Shown: positions 25,012 through 36,384 of the stretch, in pieces | How the letters are laid out: every line of letters begins with the position of its first letter | Position numbering within the stretch: position 1 is the stretch's first letter | Origin: Nigrospora sphaerica | Lineage: Eukaryota; Ascomycota; Sordariomycetes; Amphisphaeriales; Apiosporaceae | Assembly (NCBI GenBank): GCA_018287875.1 | Contig: JAGVVL010000001.1 | Span: 5,146,001-5,210,000, forward strand | Direction: 5' to 3' | DNA length: 64,000 nucleotides | Notes under the pieces: model-generated | What the model was told of the DNA's origin: nothing | The model's input: only the letters and a program-made list of their open reading frames with translations | The model's database searches: none | Position numbers and translations under genes: made by a program

Positions 25012-26550
25012 GGTTCCCGATCAATCACATGGAAAGCCCGTGTTCGGCGATGGGGTGGCGGGCGTTCACGGGGTCGCGAGCTGTCGTCAAGGGGCGGCCG
25101 GGACGACCTGAAGCCGTTCGCAGCTCGACTGCCTTGGGGCGGATGACGGTCGTGGTGACGGGTGTGGGGAAGGAGGTAAGAAGCGGACGGTCGAGGTCGG
25201 GACGAATTATCGGCGGAGCGCAGGTAGTGGAAGCAACCCCCAGGGGCTGATGATTATGGGATGAGTGATGTGCGACTAGGCAGGTATGTCGAAAGGCATG
25301 GAAAGATCGTGAGGAAGCGCGCGCTCTGGAGTCCTCAGGAACACGATGCCTGGAAAAGGAGACCGGCAGTCGCGATGGCGAAGGGTAGTGTGTGCAATGC
25401 CTGGCGGATGGGCGATTGCACGGGAGATGGAGGCAGGGGAGGGAAGAAAGGGAAATGGGGAGGCGGATTGTTGTCGAGTGGCAGGAGTAAGGGCGTGATC
25501 CTTTTTGGGGAGGGCCTTCAAGAGGTTCGCCCGTTTCCAATTGCGCTTACCTGGCTGCTTCGCATGGAAACAAGGAGCTGGCGCTGTTTTGGTGCTTGCT
25601 TGGGTGTCCAGCTGCTAAGACGGCTGCTTTGGGTACTGGCAGCCTGGCATGCGGGACTCGGGGAGGTACGTACTTCCTGCCTACGACTAGTACATACCCT
25701 ACTTCTACTATCCAGCCCAGGGACCCGACTTCAGCAATATCGCATTCTAGATCAGCAAAGGTACTTAACCTACCTTACTATGTAGCACTTGCGCCGTAGC
25801 CATTGGATGCCTACAGGGTCTGCCGATGAGATGGAGTATTCACGTTGCGACAGATGGGCGCCAAGCCCAAATCCAGGGCACGGGCCACGGTTTGGGACCT
25901 CCCATTGCCCCCTGAAACTTCAACGTTGTGGCTGTCCCGTCAGGCCACACATTTAAGGCAAAGACACTATGTACATACATGTGCGTACATTGAGTACAAA
26001 AATGCGCCTGGCGGTTGCCGAGCTTGAAAATGAGGCCTCTGTCGTGGAAATGTATGTGCCAGTTATAACCCGGAATTGGTGGCGGAAAACAGTTAATGCG
26101 TGATCCATAAGTGCTAGACTTATTGTCACCACTGCAAATACCTAATACAACGTGAATTCAACATGTAGCTTGGTGTATTTAAATTGCTCCGTTGGTAGCA
26201 GAGGGGTTGCCATATTGGCCCCCCCACGAGAAACATCAGCTCCATACTCCCTAATAAGAGTATTCACACGCCAGCTCCAGTGGGGCACACATCTGCAGAA
26301 GGTGACAAGCTACCTTACTTCACCTTCTCATGCAAGAACAGGTTACTTAAGATACCTCCTACATACCTAGGTGCTTGATGGCAATCACAGGCCATGTTGC
26401 TGACGAGAATGAAGTGCACAGGGCATATAATGTATCACGCTTTTGTGCAGCCCACAATGACTATCCTGTGTTGGGCGGGAGCCTAGGAACATGCGCTCAA
26501 CACGCCTGATAGAACAACACATATTTCGATTTACGAAGTCTACCTGCCAG
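25012..26550. other. Intergenic region, clathrin promoter and MAK21 3' flank
   Basis: About 1.5 kb without a supportable gene. A 174-codon frame at 25261-25785 (+) shows no domain and overlaps what should be the clathrin promoter. TACCTAGGTA-like words occur near 25740 and 26355. Confidence 0.5.
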
Positions 26551-29500
26551 CTACGCTCGGCCGTCCTCCTCCTGCGCCAGCATTGCCTCATAATCATCGG
26601 CAGAAGCAAACGTGGGAAGACTCTTGAGCATCTTCCTCCTCTTCTTCTGCTCTGACTCGGGCTTGCCATCCGTCTTCTGCTCCGCCGTGGCCGCGCCGCC
26701 ATCCTCTTCATCCTCGTCACTGAAGCCCAGCGAGGACACGTCCGAGAAGTCGGGCCCGCTGCCCTCCGACATGCCATCCACGTCCATGTCGTCGGCGCCG
26801 TCCGCGCCCTCTCCGTCCGAGCCATCCAGACTCATCATCTCTTCAAAGTCGGATCCGAGGTCACTCTCGGAATCGCCCTCTACCTCGGGTCGAGATGACG
26901 TGAGCGCATTCCATATCTCATCCTCGTCGCCCGAGCCGTCACTCTCCATACCATCCTCGCCATCGGCGGCCTTGGCCTTCTTGGCGCGGGCGGCTTGTGC
27001 TGGCTTGCCGACCTGGTTGAAGTATTCGTGGAAGAAGACGTCTTCGACCGCCACGTCATCGGCCTTCTTGTTCCAGAAGGCAGCCGAGTTGAGAGGAGCA
27101 GCCGTCTTCGTCGTAGCTCTGCTCGAGACCAAGACGTGACTCTGGCCGCTGGGAGCCAAGGGCTGCATCAGCGAGTTGCCCTTGGCTGTGTCAGACGCCT
27201 TCGGGTTGCGGTAGACGAATTTGTCGAGGAAGTGGATCAACGTGTGGTTTGCCAGGTCGGGCTTCTGGGCCGGCTTCTGCCCAGCCATGAGACTGTTTGC
27301 GAAGACGACTACAGAGGGATGAAAATGCCGCAGGAAAGGGATCAACTCCCAGAGGCAGCTGCGGTGAGCGTTGCTGTACTCGGGGGCACGTTTGCGTCCG
27401 TCGTAGGCGTCCTTGGGTCTAGGCGGGTCGACAACCACACCGTTCTCGGATGAAGGCGCCGGTACCACCTCGTCGTCGTATTCCTCCGGATCGGTGAGCA
27501 ACGTCTTGATGTCCGGGAATGTGACGGTGAGCTCCAGGATGAGGTAAAGTATTCCGCAGATGAAAGGGGGCTGCTGGAGATTCAGAATCTGTAACATTCG
27601 CTTCACAAACGCCTTCACCCGCCGGACGTCCACGTCCGACTTCAAACTGCGGAACAGCAAGTTCAGATACAGCGCCTGCTTCGACGAGTTCGCCAATCGA
27701 GGGTCGAGAAGCGACTCGTACAAGGTCCGGTAAAGGCGATCTGTGGCAAGCTGCCTTGTAGCAGAGATCTGTTGGATCAGCATCAGGGCCTGAATACTGG
27801 TATTAAAGTTTGACGAATGCGTGATTCGGAAGAGTGTATCGAGGTGCGATTCGAGACTACAAAGCGGTTAGTGACAGCGCCTGACCGAGATCGGGGCTGG
27901 GAACGTACGTTGACGAGTCTGTCTCCGAAAAGGGCACAGCACGGTTGATGCCAGTCAAGATCGCGGAGACAAGCTTCTCGGCTGCCTCTCGCTCGCCCTG
28001 AGTGGCCTGTGTCGCTTTATCTTCCTTCTTGGGGGGGCCAGCCGACCGTTTTTTAAACTTCGTGGGCTTCTTTGGAGTGGCATCAGGGCCGTCAAGCTCG
28101 GACAGGGCTCCGGTCTTGAGAAGGGAAACGAACATGCCAAAGTAAATCTTCAGCAGAGAGTCGGCGATCTGCGGCTCCTTGGAGCTCAAAATCGTTTGGT
28201 TCAGCGTAGTGACAGCATAGTACTTGGCACGAATGCTTTGGCCAGGCCGGAAGACGATCTCCTGCTCGACAGATCGCACGACTACGGCCTTCATACCCGG
28301 GTGCAAGTTCAGCAACTGAAGAAGCAGGTATGACGCCCTAGAAGCAATTTTTCGTTCACGGTCTCCAAGCTTGTTTACCAGCAGTCGGAGAAGGTTGGCT
28401 TCCTGCTCGGGCTTCTCCTTGAGTAGCGCATAAACCATGTCGACCGCCTTAGTACGGGAGTACTCGACCTCGTCATCGCACCAGGTCTCCAATGTCTGGA
28501 TGACCTTGAAGTACGCTTCCTTGAGCCAATCTTCGAAGGCCCACAGTACCAAATGCTCCTTGTTGATCTTCCCCGGGAATGACTGGCTGGGGGACCACGA
28601 CTTGACGTTGTATTTTTGCAAAGTGCCTACAAGCCCTGGCTGGGAAGCGAATTGGCGCAGACGACGGTTTGATGGCAGGAGGGATCCAGGTCCGAGAAGA
28701 TCGACTAGGGCGGCGGCTGCCGAAAGAGCTTGCCCACGGCTGCGCTTTGCGGCGAGACCCATCAAGTTCTCAAGAGACTTGATGCTGTGGACGGGCGACT
28801 CCTGGATGGCCAGGGTCAGGGCCGATGTTTTATCGGATATAGTACCTGACGACATGATAGTCGACATGAACTTATGAGACGAGGACGCCTTCAACTCTCT
28901 GTTGTACGTAGCACCGTCCTCGTCGAGAAGCTCCTTGGCGCGCGCTTTAAGGCTGTTCAGTGCCGAAAGGTAGGGCGCAACGTTATCCGTGGTCGGCTCT
29001 GGTAGTTTTCGCAGCTCGATAGCGTGCCAATCAGGTCGCGGCTCGAGTATCTGGTGTTAATCTCATGTTAAAATGGGACTGATCGTACGAGCGGCGAGGA
29101 GAGGCTTACTGACCGTCTTGTGCTTCCCCTTAGGAGCTGGCACTTCCTTATCTTGGGTAGCGGAAGCCTCATCGTCGGATGATGCCTCTTCCCAGTCACC
29201 TTCTCCGTCCGGGCCGCCCTCGGCTTCGTCTTCCTCGACATCCTCGTCAGCCACGGCCTCGGGCTGGACCTTTTCGAATCCAAGCCCCGAAGCGAACTTA
29301 GCTAGCTCGGCCTCGAGGCTCTTGTCGATGTTCGAGCTTCCAAAGGTCTCGTCCTCCGAGTCAACGTCGCCGATGAGCTCCAGGTCTTTCTCGTCGCCAC
29401 CCAGTGCTTTGATTTCGTCGAGGAGAACATTGGACTCTGGGCTTTTATCTGGGGTTGCCTGGCTAGGCTTCGCGTGCTGGTCTCCATCTCCCCTGTTCTG

Positions 29501-29761
29501 TCTTTTGGCTTTGGGCTGTGACTTGAGGGGTTTGTCCTTCTTCTCCCGCTTGTTGCTGGTCTGGTCGGCCTTTTCTTCGGGTCGCTTTCTCTTCAATTCC
29601 GTTTTGGGTTGCTCCTTCTTGAACTGGCCTTTTTGGGACTCGTCCTTCTTGGGCTGCGGCGGTTGGGCCTGCTTCTTTTTGTCACCTGACTTCTGCTCCG
29701 CGAGCTTCTGGTCAATCTTGGCCGTCAGGCTCGAAAGCGCAGCGTCGTTGAAAGTCGCCAT
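26551..29761 (-). CDS. MAK21: Ribosome biogenesis protein MAK21/NOC1 (CBF family)
   Basis: Model: complement of join(26551-27856, 27909-29050, 29114-29761), 1031 aa, matching yeast Mak21/Noc1. The protein binds Noc2 and chaperones early pre-60S particles in the nucleolus. The first ~215 residues are Lys/Glu-rich with several basic clusters. The middle exon reads into a HEAT-like region beginning LEPRPDWHAIELRK. The CBF/MAK21 domain spans the junction near 27880 (LFRITHSSNFNTSIQAL, then LYRTLYESLLDPRL). The C-terminal ~150 residues are strongly acidic and end in a basic KKRRKML patch. Intron 1 must use a GTCAGT donor at 29113 to keep frame; the better-looking GTAAGC four bases downstream breaks it. 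Intron 2 is 52 nt. The gene is divergent from the prolyl-tRNA synthetase gene. Confidence 0.94.
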
Positions 29762-30352
29762 GTCAGAAGGGTTACCAGGCGGAAAGAGTGACAAATCAGA
29801 CAAGTTGGTAGTTTCTGGTACCCAGACCTCTGCGCGCCCCGATCCACAGGAGATAGAATGAGCCGGAGGACCTGGTGAGCTGGCAAGAGAGGCGGCTGAA
29901 AAGAGGTGCGAGACGATTGATCGCAAGAAACCTGCGAGAACAAAAAAAGTTATTGCGGGGCGCGACTGCAAGGCTGGGTACCTCTGCAATGTTCCGTAGG
30001 GACCTCCCGCTACTGGAGGTACATGATGCGATACACCCAATCAACCCCCCTGCGCAAACCTTCCCGGCTCCGCTTCGCCGGCCAATTTTCCTACGATGCA
30101 ACCCGTTTGGGATAAGATAAGACTACGGGATTTGTGAAAGTAGAGGCACACGACGACCGACTGCGTCTCTCCGGGTACAATTCATATCCCCATCGCGTTT
30201 TTACAACCTTTCTTCAAACAACTGGTGAGCTGGCTGTCAACCCTATTGGCCTCGGGACCAAATACGCGTCTGTTCCACTCCAGGGTCACTCTTTCACAAG
30301 GTCTTGACTGGCCTTCTGAACCCTTTAGCATCCAACGCATACAGGCTATGTC
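29762..30352. promoter_or_regulatory. Divergent promoter, MAK21 / prolyl-tRNA synthetase
   Basis: A 591-bp gap separates two start codons on opposite strands, so both promoters must lie here. Both neighbours serve translation, so shared regulation is plausible but not shown. I identify no specific transcription-factor site. Confidence 0.6.
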
Positions 30353-32173
30353 ATGATGTTGCCAGCACAGTCAATCAAAAGGGCGAACGCCCTCCGAGGT
30401 CCTCTCTCAATCTCAACGCATGGAGCCGTACCTGCTTTACACGCCTTCTCAAGGCTGTGCCGCCGCGACAGTCGGCTGGTACACACATCACCATCTCTAG
30501 TGCGGATGACAAATATCTGGCGACCTACCGGCGGCCGAGTAACAACAGAAGATGAAGACGCCCATACGACACTGATTCGTACGGGTTTCCTGCAACAATC
30601 GTATTCTGGGCTGTTCCACATGCTTCCCTTGGGACAGAGAGTTCAAGATAAACTTGAGAAACTCATAGAGAAGCACATGGAGTCCGTTGGTGCCTCCAAG
30701 GTCTCGTTGTCCTCGATCTCGTCTCAGGTGCTGTGGGAAAAGTCTGGTCGCTTGGGGGCTTACGGGGCCGAGTTATTTCGCCTCTCTGACCGGAAAGATA
30801 AAGCTTTGCTCCTAGCGCCCACGCACGAGGAGGAAATCACGGCACTGGTCTCCAGGGTTGCTTCATCTTACAGAGACCTGCCACTGAGACTGTACCAAAT
30901 CGGTCGAAAGTATCGCGACGAGCTGCGGCCCCGCCAGGGCATGCTTCGCTCCCGCGAATTTGTCATGAAGGACCTCTACACGTTTGACTCGACGACCGAG
31001 GCGGCTTTGCAAACCTACGAAGAGGTGCGTGCCGCTTACAGCCGGCTTTTTGACGAGCTCAAGGTTTCCTACTTGGTCGCCGAAGCCAGCTCAGGGGACA
31101 TTGGTGGAGATTTGAGCCACGAATACCATCTCCCTTCAGCCATTGGCGAAGATGTGGTCATCAGTTGCGACAGCTGCTCATATGTAGCCAACGAAGAACT
31201 TGCAGTAGCGAGGCCCGGTTCGCCACCCCAAGAGAAAGACGGGCTCGGTGCCGCTGGCAAGGCAATGGTCTGGCGCGGTATCTCGAAAGACCGTAACACC
31301 CTCATCAACGTCTGGTACCCGGCTTCTTCCAACGCGTCACCCTCTGACATTAACACGCATGCTATCAAATCGATTGTACCTGAGTTGGACCCCAGTATCG
31401 AGAACCCGGCATCTTTATGGACTGCTGGTCCGTCCAAAAAGCTCGTGAACATTGTCGACCAACGGCTTGGCCCGGCCTTCGCAAGCGCCAGCAGTTCCAT
31501 AACCAGTCGTCCCGACGTGTTGCCACCCCGCAGCGGTCTGAACATTGCGTCTATGCAATGTGAAGTGGTTTCCACGACCCAGGACGGACAACCCATCAAC
31601 GCCCTGCGAATTCTCGAGGGGGACAGTTGCGCACAATGCGAAAGCGGCAAACTGAAGATTCAGAAAGCAGTCGAGCTTGGCCACACCTTTCATTTGGGTA
31701 CGAAATACTCGGAGCCTTTGGGGGCGACGGTTCAGCTTCCCGAGAATACCATGGCGCCCATCCAGATGGGCTGCCACGGCATCGGCGTCTCGCGGATCAT
31801 TAGCGCGATAGCCTACCACCTGGCCGATAAAAAAGGCCTGAATTGGCCGCGCGCAATTGCGCCTTTCGACGTCGCCATCGTTGGGGTGAAAAAGGACACT
31901 TTTGACGACGCGAAACAGGTGTATGACCGCCTTGTGAGCGAACAAGATGCCACTGTGGGGGGGATAGATGCTGTCTATGACGATCGCCTCAAAGACTTCG
32001 GATGGAAGCTGAATGATGCAGATACGGTTGGTTATCCCGTGATTGTCGTTCTGGGACACAAATGGAAGACGGAACAGGTTTGTGAAGTCCAGTGCCGCAG
32101 GCTCTCCGTAAAGGAGCATGTGGCCCTGGATAAGCTGCCCGCGTACGTCGGTGGCCTTCTCTCGAGACTCTAA
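30353..32173 (+). CDS. AIM10: Prolyl-tRNA synthetase, bacterial-type, probably mitochondrial
   Basis: One exon, 606 aa. This class II synthetase charges tRNA-Pro. The first ~50 residues are Arg/Ser/Leu-rich and lack acidic residues, as expected for a mitochondrial presequence. The core is the bacterial type of ProRS. Motif 2 reads RPRQGMLRSREFVMKD (about residues 194-209), with THEEE upstream in the ATP-binding region. Motif 3 lies in QMGCHGIGVSRII. A C-terminal anticodon-binding domain follows (IAPFDVAIVGV onward). It lacks the eukaryotic-type zinc C-terminus. The insertion between motifs 2 and 3 is shorter than in long bacterial enzymes and holds a CDSC and a CAQC pair. The symbol follows the yeast mitochondrial homologue. 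A tandem ATG at 30353/30356 leaves the exact start open. Confidence 0.93.
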   Translation: MMLPAQSIKRANALRGPLSISTHGAVPALHAFSRLCRRDSRLVHTSPSLVRMTNIWRPTGGRVTTEDEDAHTTLIRTGFLQQSYSGLFHMLPLGQRVQDKLEKLIEKHMESVGASKVSLSSISSQVLWEKSGRLGAYGAELFRLSDRKDKALLLAPTHEEEITALVSRVASSYRDLPLRLYQIGRKYRDELRPRQGMLRSREFVMKDLYTFDSTTEAALQTYEEVRAAYSRLFDELKVSYLVAEASSGDIGGDLSHEYHLPSAIGEDVVISCDSCSYVANEELAVARPGSPPQEKDGLGAAGKAMVWRGISKDRNTLINVWYPASSNASPSDINTHAIKSIVPELDPSIENPASLWTAGPSKKLVNIVDQRLGPAFASASSSITSRPDVLPPRSGLNIASMQCEVVSTTQDGQPINALRILEGDSCAQCESGKLKIQKAVELGHTFHLGTKYSEPLGATVQLPENTMAPIQMGCHGIGVSRIISAIAYHLADKKGLNWPRAIAPFDVAIVGVKKDTFDDAKQVYDRLVSEQDATVGGIDAVYDDRLKDFGWKLNDADTVGYPVIVVLGHKWKTEQVCEVQCRRLSVKEHVALDKLPAYVGGLLSRL

Positions 32174-32830
32174 TAGACTCCTCTGCCCCTCTATTTATGT
32201 CACAGAGGTTTCAGAGCAGACGAGAGGATACAAGTAGGCAACATCGTCGTCCGTGGGTCTCATGGACATCACTCAGGGGTCTTGCTCCCTTTTCACCCAC
32301 GTGGTCGTGGCTCACTCACGTGTCATTTACGTTTGGGATGACGCCTCCGTCAGAACTCAAATACATATGAATAGAAGCATTGCATGGGCCCCTCCGATTT
32401 CGCGAGGCTGCCGGCAAGTGCCACGGCTAAAGCGGCCGAGGCAGAATTCTCACAGCTCTTCCAAATATTTTTGACGCCTGATATTTTCCATCCAGAATTA
32501 CCTACAGGGCTCTTTTTTTACGTGGGACACGCCCCGCTGCTGTTGTCAACAATGATTTAGTGGAATCTAAACCAAGCATATATACCATGCGAAAATACCG
32601 GGTAGTCCATTTCTCGAAACGTTCGGCAGAGTAATACGACAAACACTGTGGATGGAAAGTGGACACAAGCAATAGGTTTGAATGTGCCTGTGTCAGCTGT
32701 CTGGTGATTGTAGACGCCGAGGTTATCAAGTGGGCGATTCATCATCGAGCCCGGGACCCGAACGCCCGTGGTATCAGTTTTGCCCAGCAATTTCTCATGA
32801 TTTTTTGCAATCCACCGCTTTATACCACTA
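32174..32830. other. Convergent intergenic region, ProRS / SmB
   Basis: Both flanking genes end here, so it should contain both 3' UTRs. It is less GC-rich than the genes. I see no gene or structured element in it. Confidence 0.55.
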
Positions 32831-33753
32831 TCATCTCCGTCCGGGGGGGTTGAATCCAGGCGGGGGGGCACCGGCGGGGAAACCAGGGGGAGGCTGGAAA
32901 CCGGGGTTCGGCGGGAAACCAGCAGGGGGGAAGCCGGCGGGGGGGAATCCGGGCGCGGGAGCTGTAGACAAGTCAGCAGGTGAACTGCGTGAAAGGAGTT
33001 GGTGGGAACTCACGGCCACCTCGGCCAGGGCCGAAGCCGGGCGCTCCGGGGAACTGGGGAGGAAAGGCGGGAGGAGCACCACCCACACCAGCGGCGGGAC
33101 CAGCTAGAGAGGTTGGAGCAGCACCTCGACCAGCGGGCCGCGACACACCGGGGCCGGATGTGAGGCCGCCAGGGAGACCACCGGTTGTCGTCTTTCCCAG
33201 GCGCGTGCTGGGATCGGCGGGAGGAGCTGACTCGACGGACAGAGACACAATCTGAGCACCCCGCAGAATAGTCAAGCCCAGCGTTCGCTTCTCTTCCGAT
33301 TCAATGAGCTGGGTGGCAGGGCCGGCTGCGCCAGGGGCAGCAGGCTTATTCTGCTTCCGCTTGACGCGTCTGAACTCTTCAGTGTCGGCGAGGACGAGGT
33401 TCATGTGCTTGTCGAATGCCAGCATTTGACCTGAGTCCCAGTGTTAGCTCCTGCTGCGAGGGAATCGGGCCTTCGGCGGATCTGGGAGCGCTTACCAACA
33501 AACTGGCGACCGTCCATCAACGTTACCCGCATCCGGTAGTTGATCTATGGCTCAATCAGTCGCATGTCGCGGGTACGGCGCATTGCCAATCAGGTCGTGC
33601 GCGTCCGCAGCGCCTTCGCAGCGGGCAGTAGGAGAGGGGGTAACATACGTAACCGGCCTGGTAATTCACGTCTCGTCAGCCTGCGATGTCAACCTCAAAG
33701 TCATGGAGCGGTGGAGGGGACACACTCACCATCTTGCCCGTCTTGTTCGACAT
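32831..33753 (-). CDS. SMB1: Small nuclear ribonucleoprotein SmB
   Basis: Model: complement of join(32831-32961, 33014-33430, 33496-33544, 33649-33657, 33730-33753), 209 aa. SmB is one of the seven Sm proteins forming the ring on U1, U2, U4 and U5 snRNAs. Sm motif 1 spans exons 3-4 (INYRMRVTLMDGRQFVGQ, then LAFDKHMNLVLAD) and Sm motif 2 is ILRGAQIVSLSVE. The tail is rich in Gly/Pro/Arg with PPAGF-type repeats, typical of SmB. Exon 1 encodes only MSNKTGKM. Exon 2 is a 9-nt microexon giving Ala-Gly-Tyr, which fills exactly the three residues between KM and (I/D)YRMR found in human SmB. Four introns surround very short exons. Confidence 0.92.
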
Positions 33754-34359
33754 GGCGGCGGCGAGTTGCTCCAGAGGAGCTTCTCCAAGGTTTCAAAAAT
33801 TGGGCCTGGGATGGTTGAAGTCGATTAGACCTCTACGAGTTGCTATCTCTTGCTGCGGGTGGCAGGCTCACGGAGACCTCGACTTGTTGGTATGGGGAGA
33901 AGCAGATAAAATATGGGCGCACGCGCAAGGCCAGGCACGAGTCCAAGGCTGAATGATGAGGTCCACTGGCCCGACGCGGTCGCCGCCCAAAAAGGGAAAC
34001 GAGCCTCCAGAGCTACTTGGGTACTTGGGTACTTAAATACTTGGATACTTGGATACTTAAATACTTGGGTACATAGTCCTTGGTTCAACTAGCGCGTGGA
34101 GCCAGTCCTGTCCCCCACCATTTTCCAAGGCGGTTCTCGAGGCTGCACCCGCCACGGCCTGCGCCACGACCTGTTATCTCGATGGCAATCGGTAGGGTTT
34201 CTCAGCCCTTTCTAAACTTTTCGGTTGCTGCTGTGCACTCAGAAACTCGCGACACCCTTCACCTCTGACGAGTCCCCCAGCAAGCCGGCCAGACTGCGAT
34301 TTACTCAGACATCCACCCATCCACCCACGCCTCCAATACTAACGCCCGCAGTCGTCAAG
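33754..34359. promoter_or_regulatory. Divergent promoter, SmB / ribosomal protein L11
   Basis: A 606-bp gap between start codons of two genes on opposite strands. It includes an octamer tandem repeat and a pyrimidine-rich stretch just before the L11 ATG, as is usual for ribosomal protein genes. No binding site is assigned. Confidence 0.6.
34014..34072 (+). repeat. Tandem octamer repeat TACTTGGG/TACTTAAA/TACTTGGA
   Basis: Seven consecutive 8-bp units share the core TACTT and end variously in GGG, GGA or AAA, arranged in a near-mirror order (GGG, GGG, AAA, GGA, GGA, AAA, GGG). The tract lies about 290 bp upstream of the ribosomal protein L11 start. The same word appears twice in tandem near 54410. 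Confidence 0.85.
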
Positions 34360-35023
34360 ATGGTACGCCCCCGAGCCGTCCAGCCCGCCGTGGTGATTGT
34401 TGGGGAAAGCGAATGCTAATTGGCGAGTTCTGCAGTCTGAGAAGGCCCAGAACCCCATGCGCGAGCTTCGCATCCAGAAGCTCGTGCTCAACATCTCGGT
34501 CGGAGAGTCTGGTGACAGACTGACCCGTGCCGCCAAGGTGCTCGAGCAGCTTAGCGGTCAAACCCCCGTCTACAGTACGTTGCCGGCCCAGCCCACATGC
34601 TCGCGACGGGATTTCCGTTAACAGGTCGTTCTCCCCCCCTCTCCAGGCAAGGCTCGCTACACCGTCCGTACCTTCGGTATCCGCCGTAACGAAAAGATCT
34701 CGGTCCACGTCACCGTCCGTGGCCCCAAGGCCGAGGAGATTCTCGAGCGTGGCCTCAAGGTCAAGGAGTACGAGCTCCGCAAGCGCAACTTCAGCGAGAC
34801 CGGCAACTTCGGATTTGGTATCAGCGAGCACATCGATCTCGGCATCAAGTACGACCCGGCGATTGGTATCTACGGTATGGACTTCTACTGCTGCATGACC
34901 CGCCCCGGTGAGCGCGTCACCCGCCGCCGCCGCTGCAAGAGCAGAATCGGCCACTCGCACCGCATCACCCGCGATGAGACTGTCAAGTGGTTCAAGACTC
35001 GCTTCGACGGTATTGTCCGATAA
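34360..35023 (+). CDS. RPL11: 60S ribosomal protein L11 (uL5)
   Basis: Model: join(34360-34362, 34436-34574, 34647-35023), 172 aa, the expected length. uL5 contacts 5S rRNA and the central protuberance of the large subunit. Exon 1 contributes only the ATG; splicing then gives [19 protein letters not shown]. The rest is nearly invariant in eukaryotes, for example [17 protein letters not shown] and [16 protein letters not shown], and ends FDGIVR. Introns are 73 and 72 nt with GTACGC and GTACGT donors. Codon use is strongly biased to C-ending codons, as expected of a highly expressed gene. Confidence 0.97.
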
Positions 35024-36384
35024 GTCGGTCGCCTCGGGCCTGGGAGTCATGGGTGAAGAACAAAACAAAATGTGGAGGCATACGGCGTTGGCTGGATTTG
35101 CGAATATTGGTTTCGGACCTGCATTTCGTGTATATCGCGATCATGGGCGAGCGAAGCTCCCCGAACCCCCAGCAGACTTGAATTAAGTCAGCTACGGCCT
35201 CAGAGACCGACCGGCGTTATGCCGGCTTTTCCCGTATATAATGCCTTTATACGTGCATGAATTGATTTCTCGCGGCGGGATACCCAGCACAGCGCGCCGT
35301 TAACTTGCCACTGCGAAGCACTACCTCTCGGTTTGATCTACGGTTAGCAAATATGTCATGGGCCGCCGGATCCTTCGATTCTAGGATTGCGCTCCATAAC
35401 CGCATGGCGTCTCGGCTGTGAAACCACGAAATGTTGGCTAGCCAAGGAATAGATATTGCTTGTTTGTGCAGCTTGCTGGCCTGGATTCTTGCGGGATGAC
35501 TTGGCACTGCAGCGGCTTTACTGAAATTATACGGCAGTAACCCAGTCACGGACGCAAAGAAAGTGTACGATAGAATCTGTGGTAACCAAATGGCCCTTCG
35601 ATCTCGTGGCCCTGCATTGAGTTCACTCCCGACACAGTACCAGATCGTTCAGGATCTCCGAGCTTGATGAGGCGTTAATCCCTCCCTACGGAAAGTTCAG
35701 GCGCTCGGGTAAGCGCTCCAGAAATGCATCACGGACAGACTGGCTGGAGATCAATGGATCTCGGGAGGTGCCTCACATACATTGGGAGTGCACCATGCAG
35801 GCCTCGGCAATGACTACAATCTATATTTCCCCAACCCCCCGCGCCAACGACTACTTCGCAACCTCAAACGCAAGTAGCCACTGGGAGTTAGCTAGGAATA
35901 TACTCATGCTTCTGTCAACCTAATTGTCCTGGCTTTCTTTTGTGCAGATTACACTGAATAGTCGAACTGGTGGGAGGCACAGTCAAGAAGGTAGTCGCGG
36001 GTACTGCTTCCGTGCGGTTGCCATTTCTTGCCAGACCGTACGGTTGCGCCTACACGCTCCTTTCGTTTCCTGAAAATACACGCACTTGCCTACCGAACAG
36101 AAAGGCCTCGGCCAAGTAACAACCCTACATGTACTTGAACACCTTTGCCCAGAGTGAGGGTTTTCGACCGTACTGGGAATCTTTGCCCATATCCCAGGAG
36201 CACCACCGAACTTCGTGTCACCCGTCCCGATCCGGAACACTGCGCAACCATTCTCCGCGAATGGCACTATCCTGTCGGTCCAGTTGTGAGCACTTCTTTC
36301 TTTTCCAGAGTGCAGCGCCAGACTGAGTGTAATGCCTTCGATAGTCAAGTTTCCGTGGCGTCACATCAATCCGATCGTGCCAAC
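35024..36384. other. Intergenic region between L11 and the coiled-coil protein gene
   Basis: Holds the L11 3' UTR and the promoter of the next gene. No gene is supported. The frame of the next gene stays open upstream to about 36145 but contains no ATG before 36385 that I accept. Confidence 0.5.
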
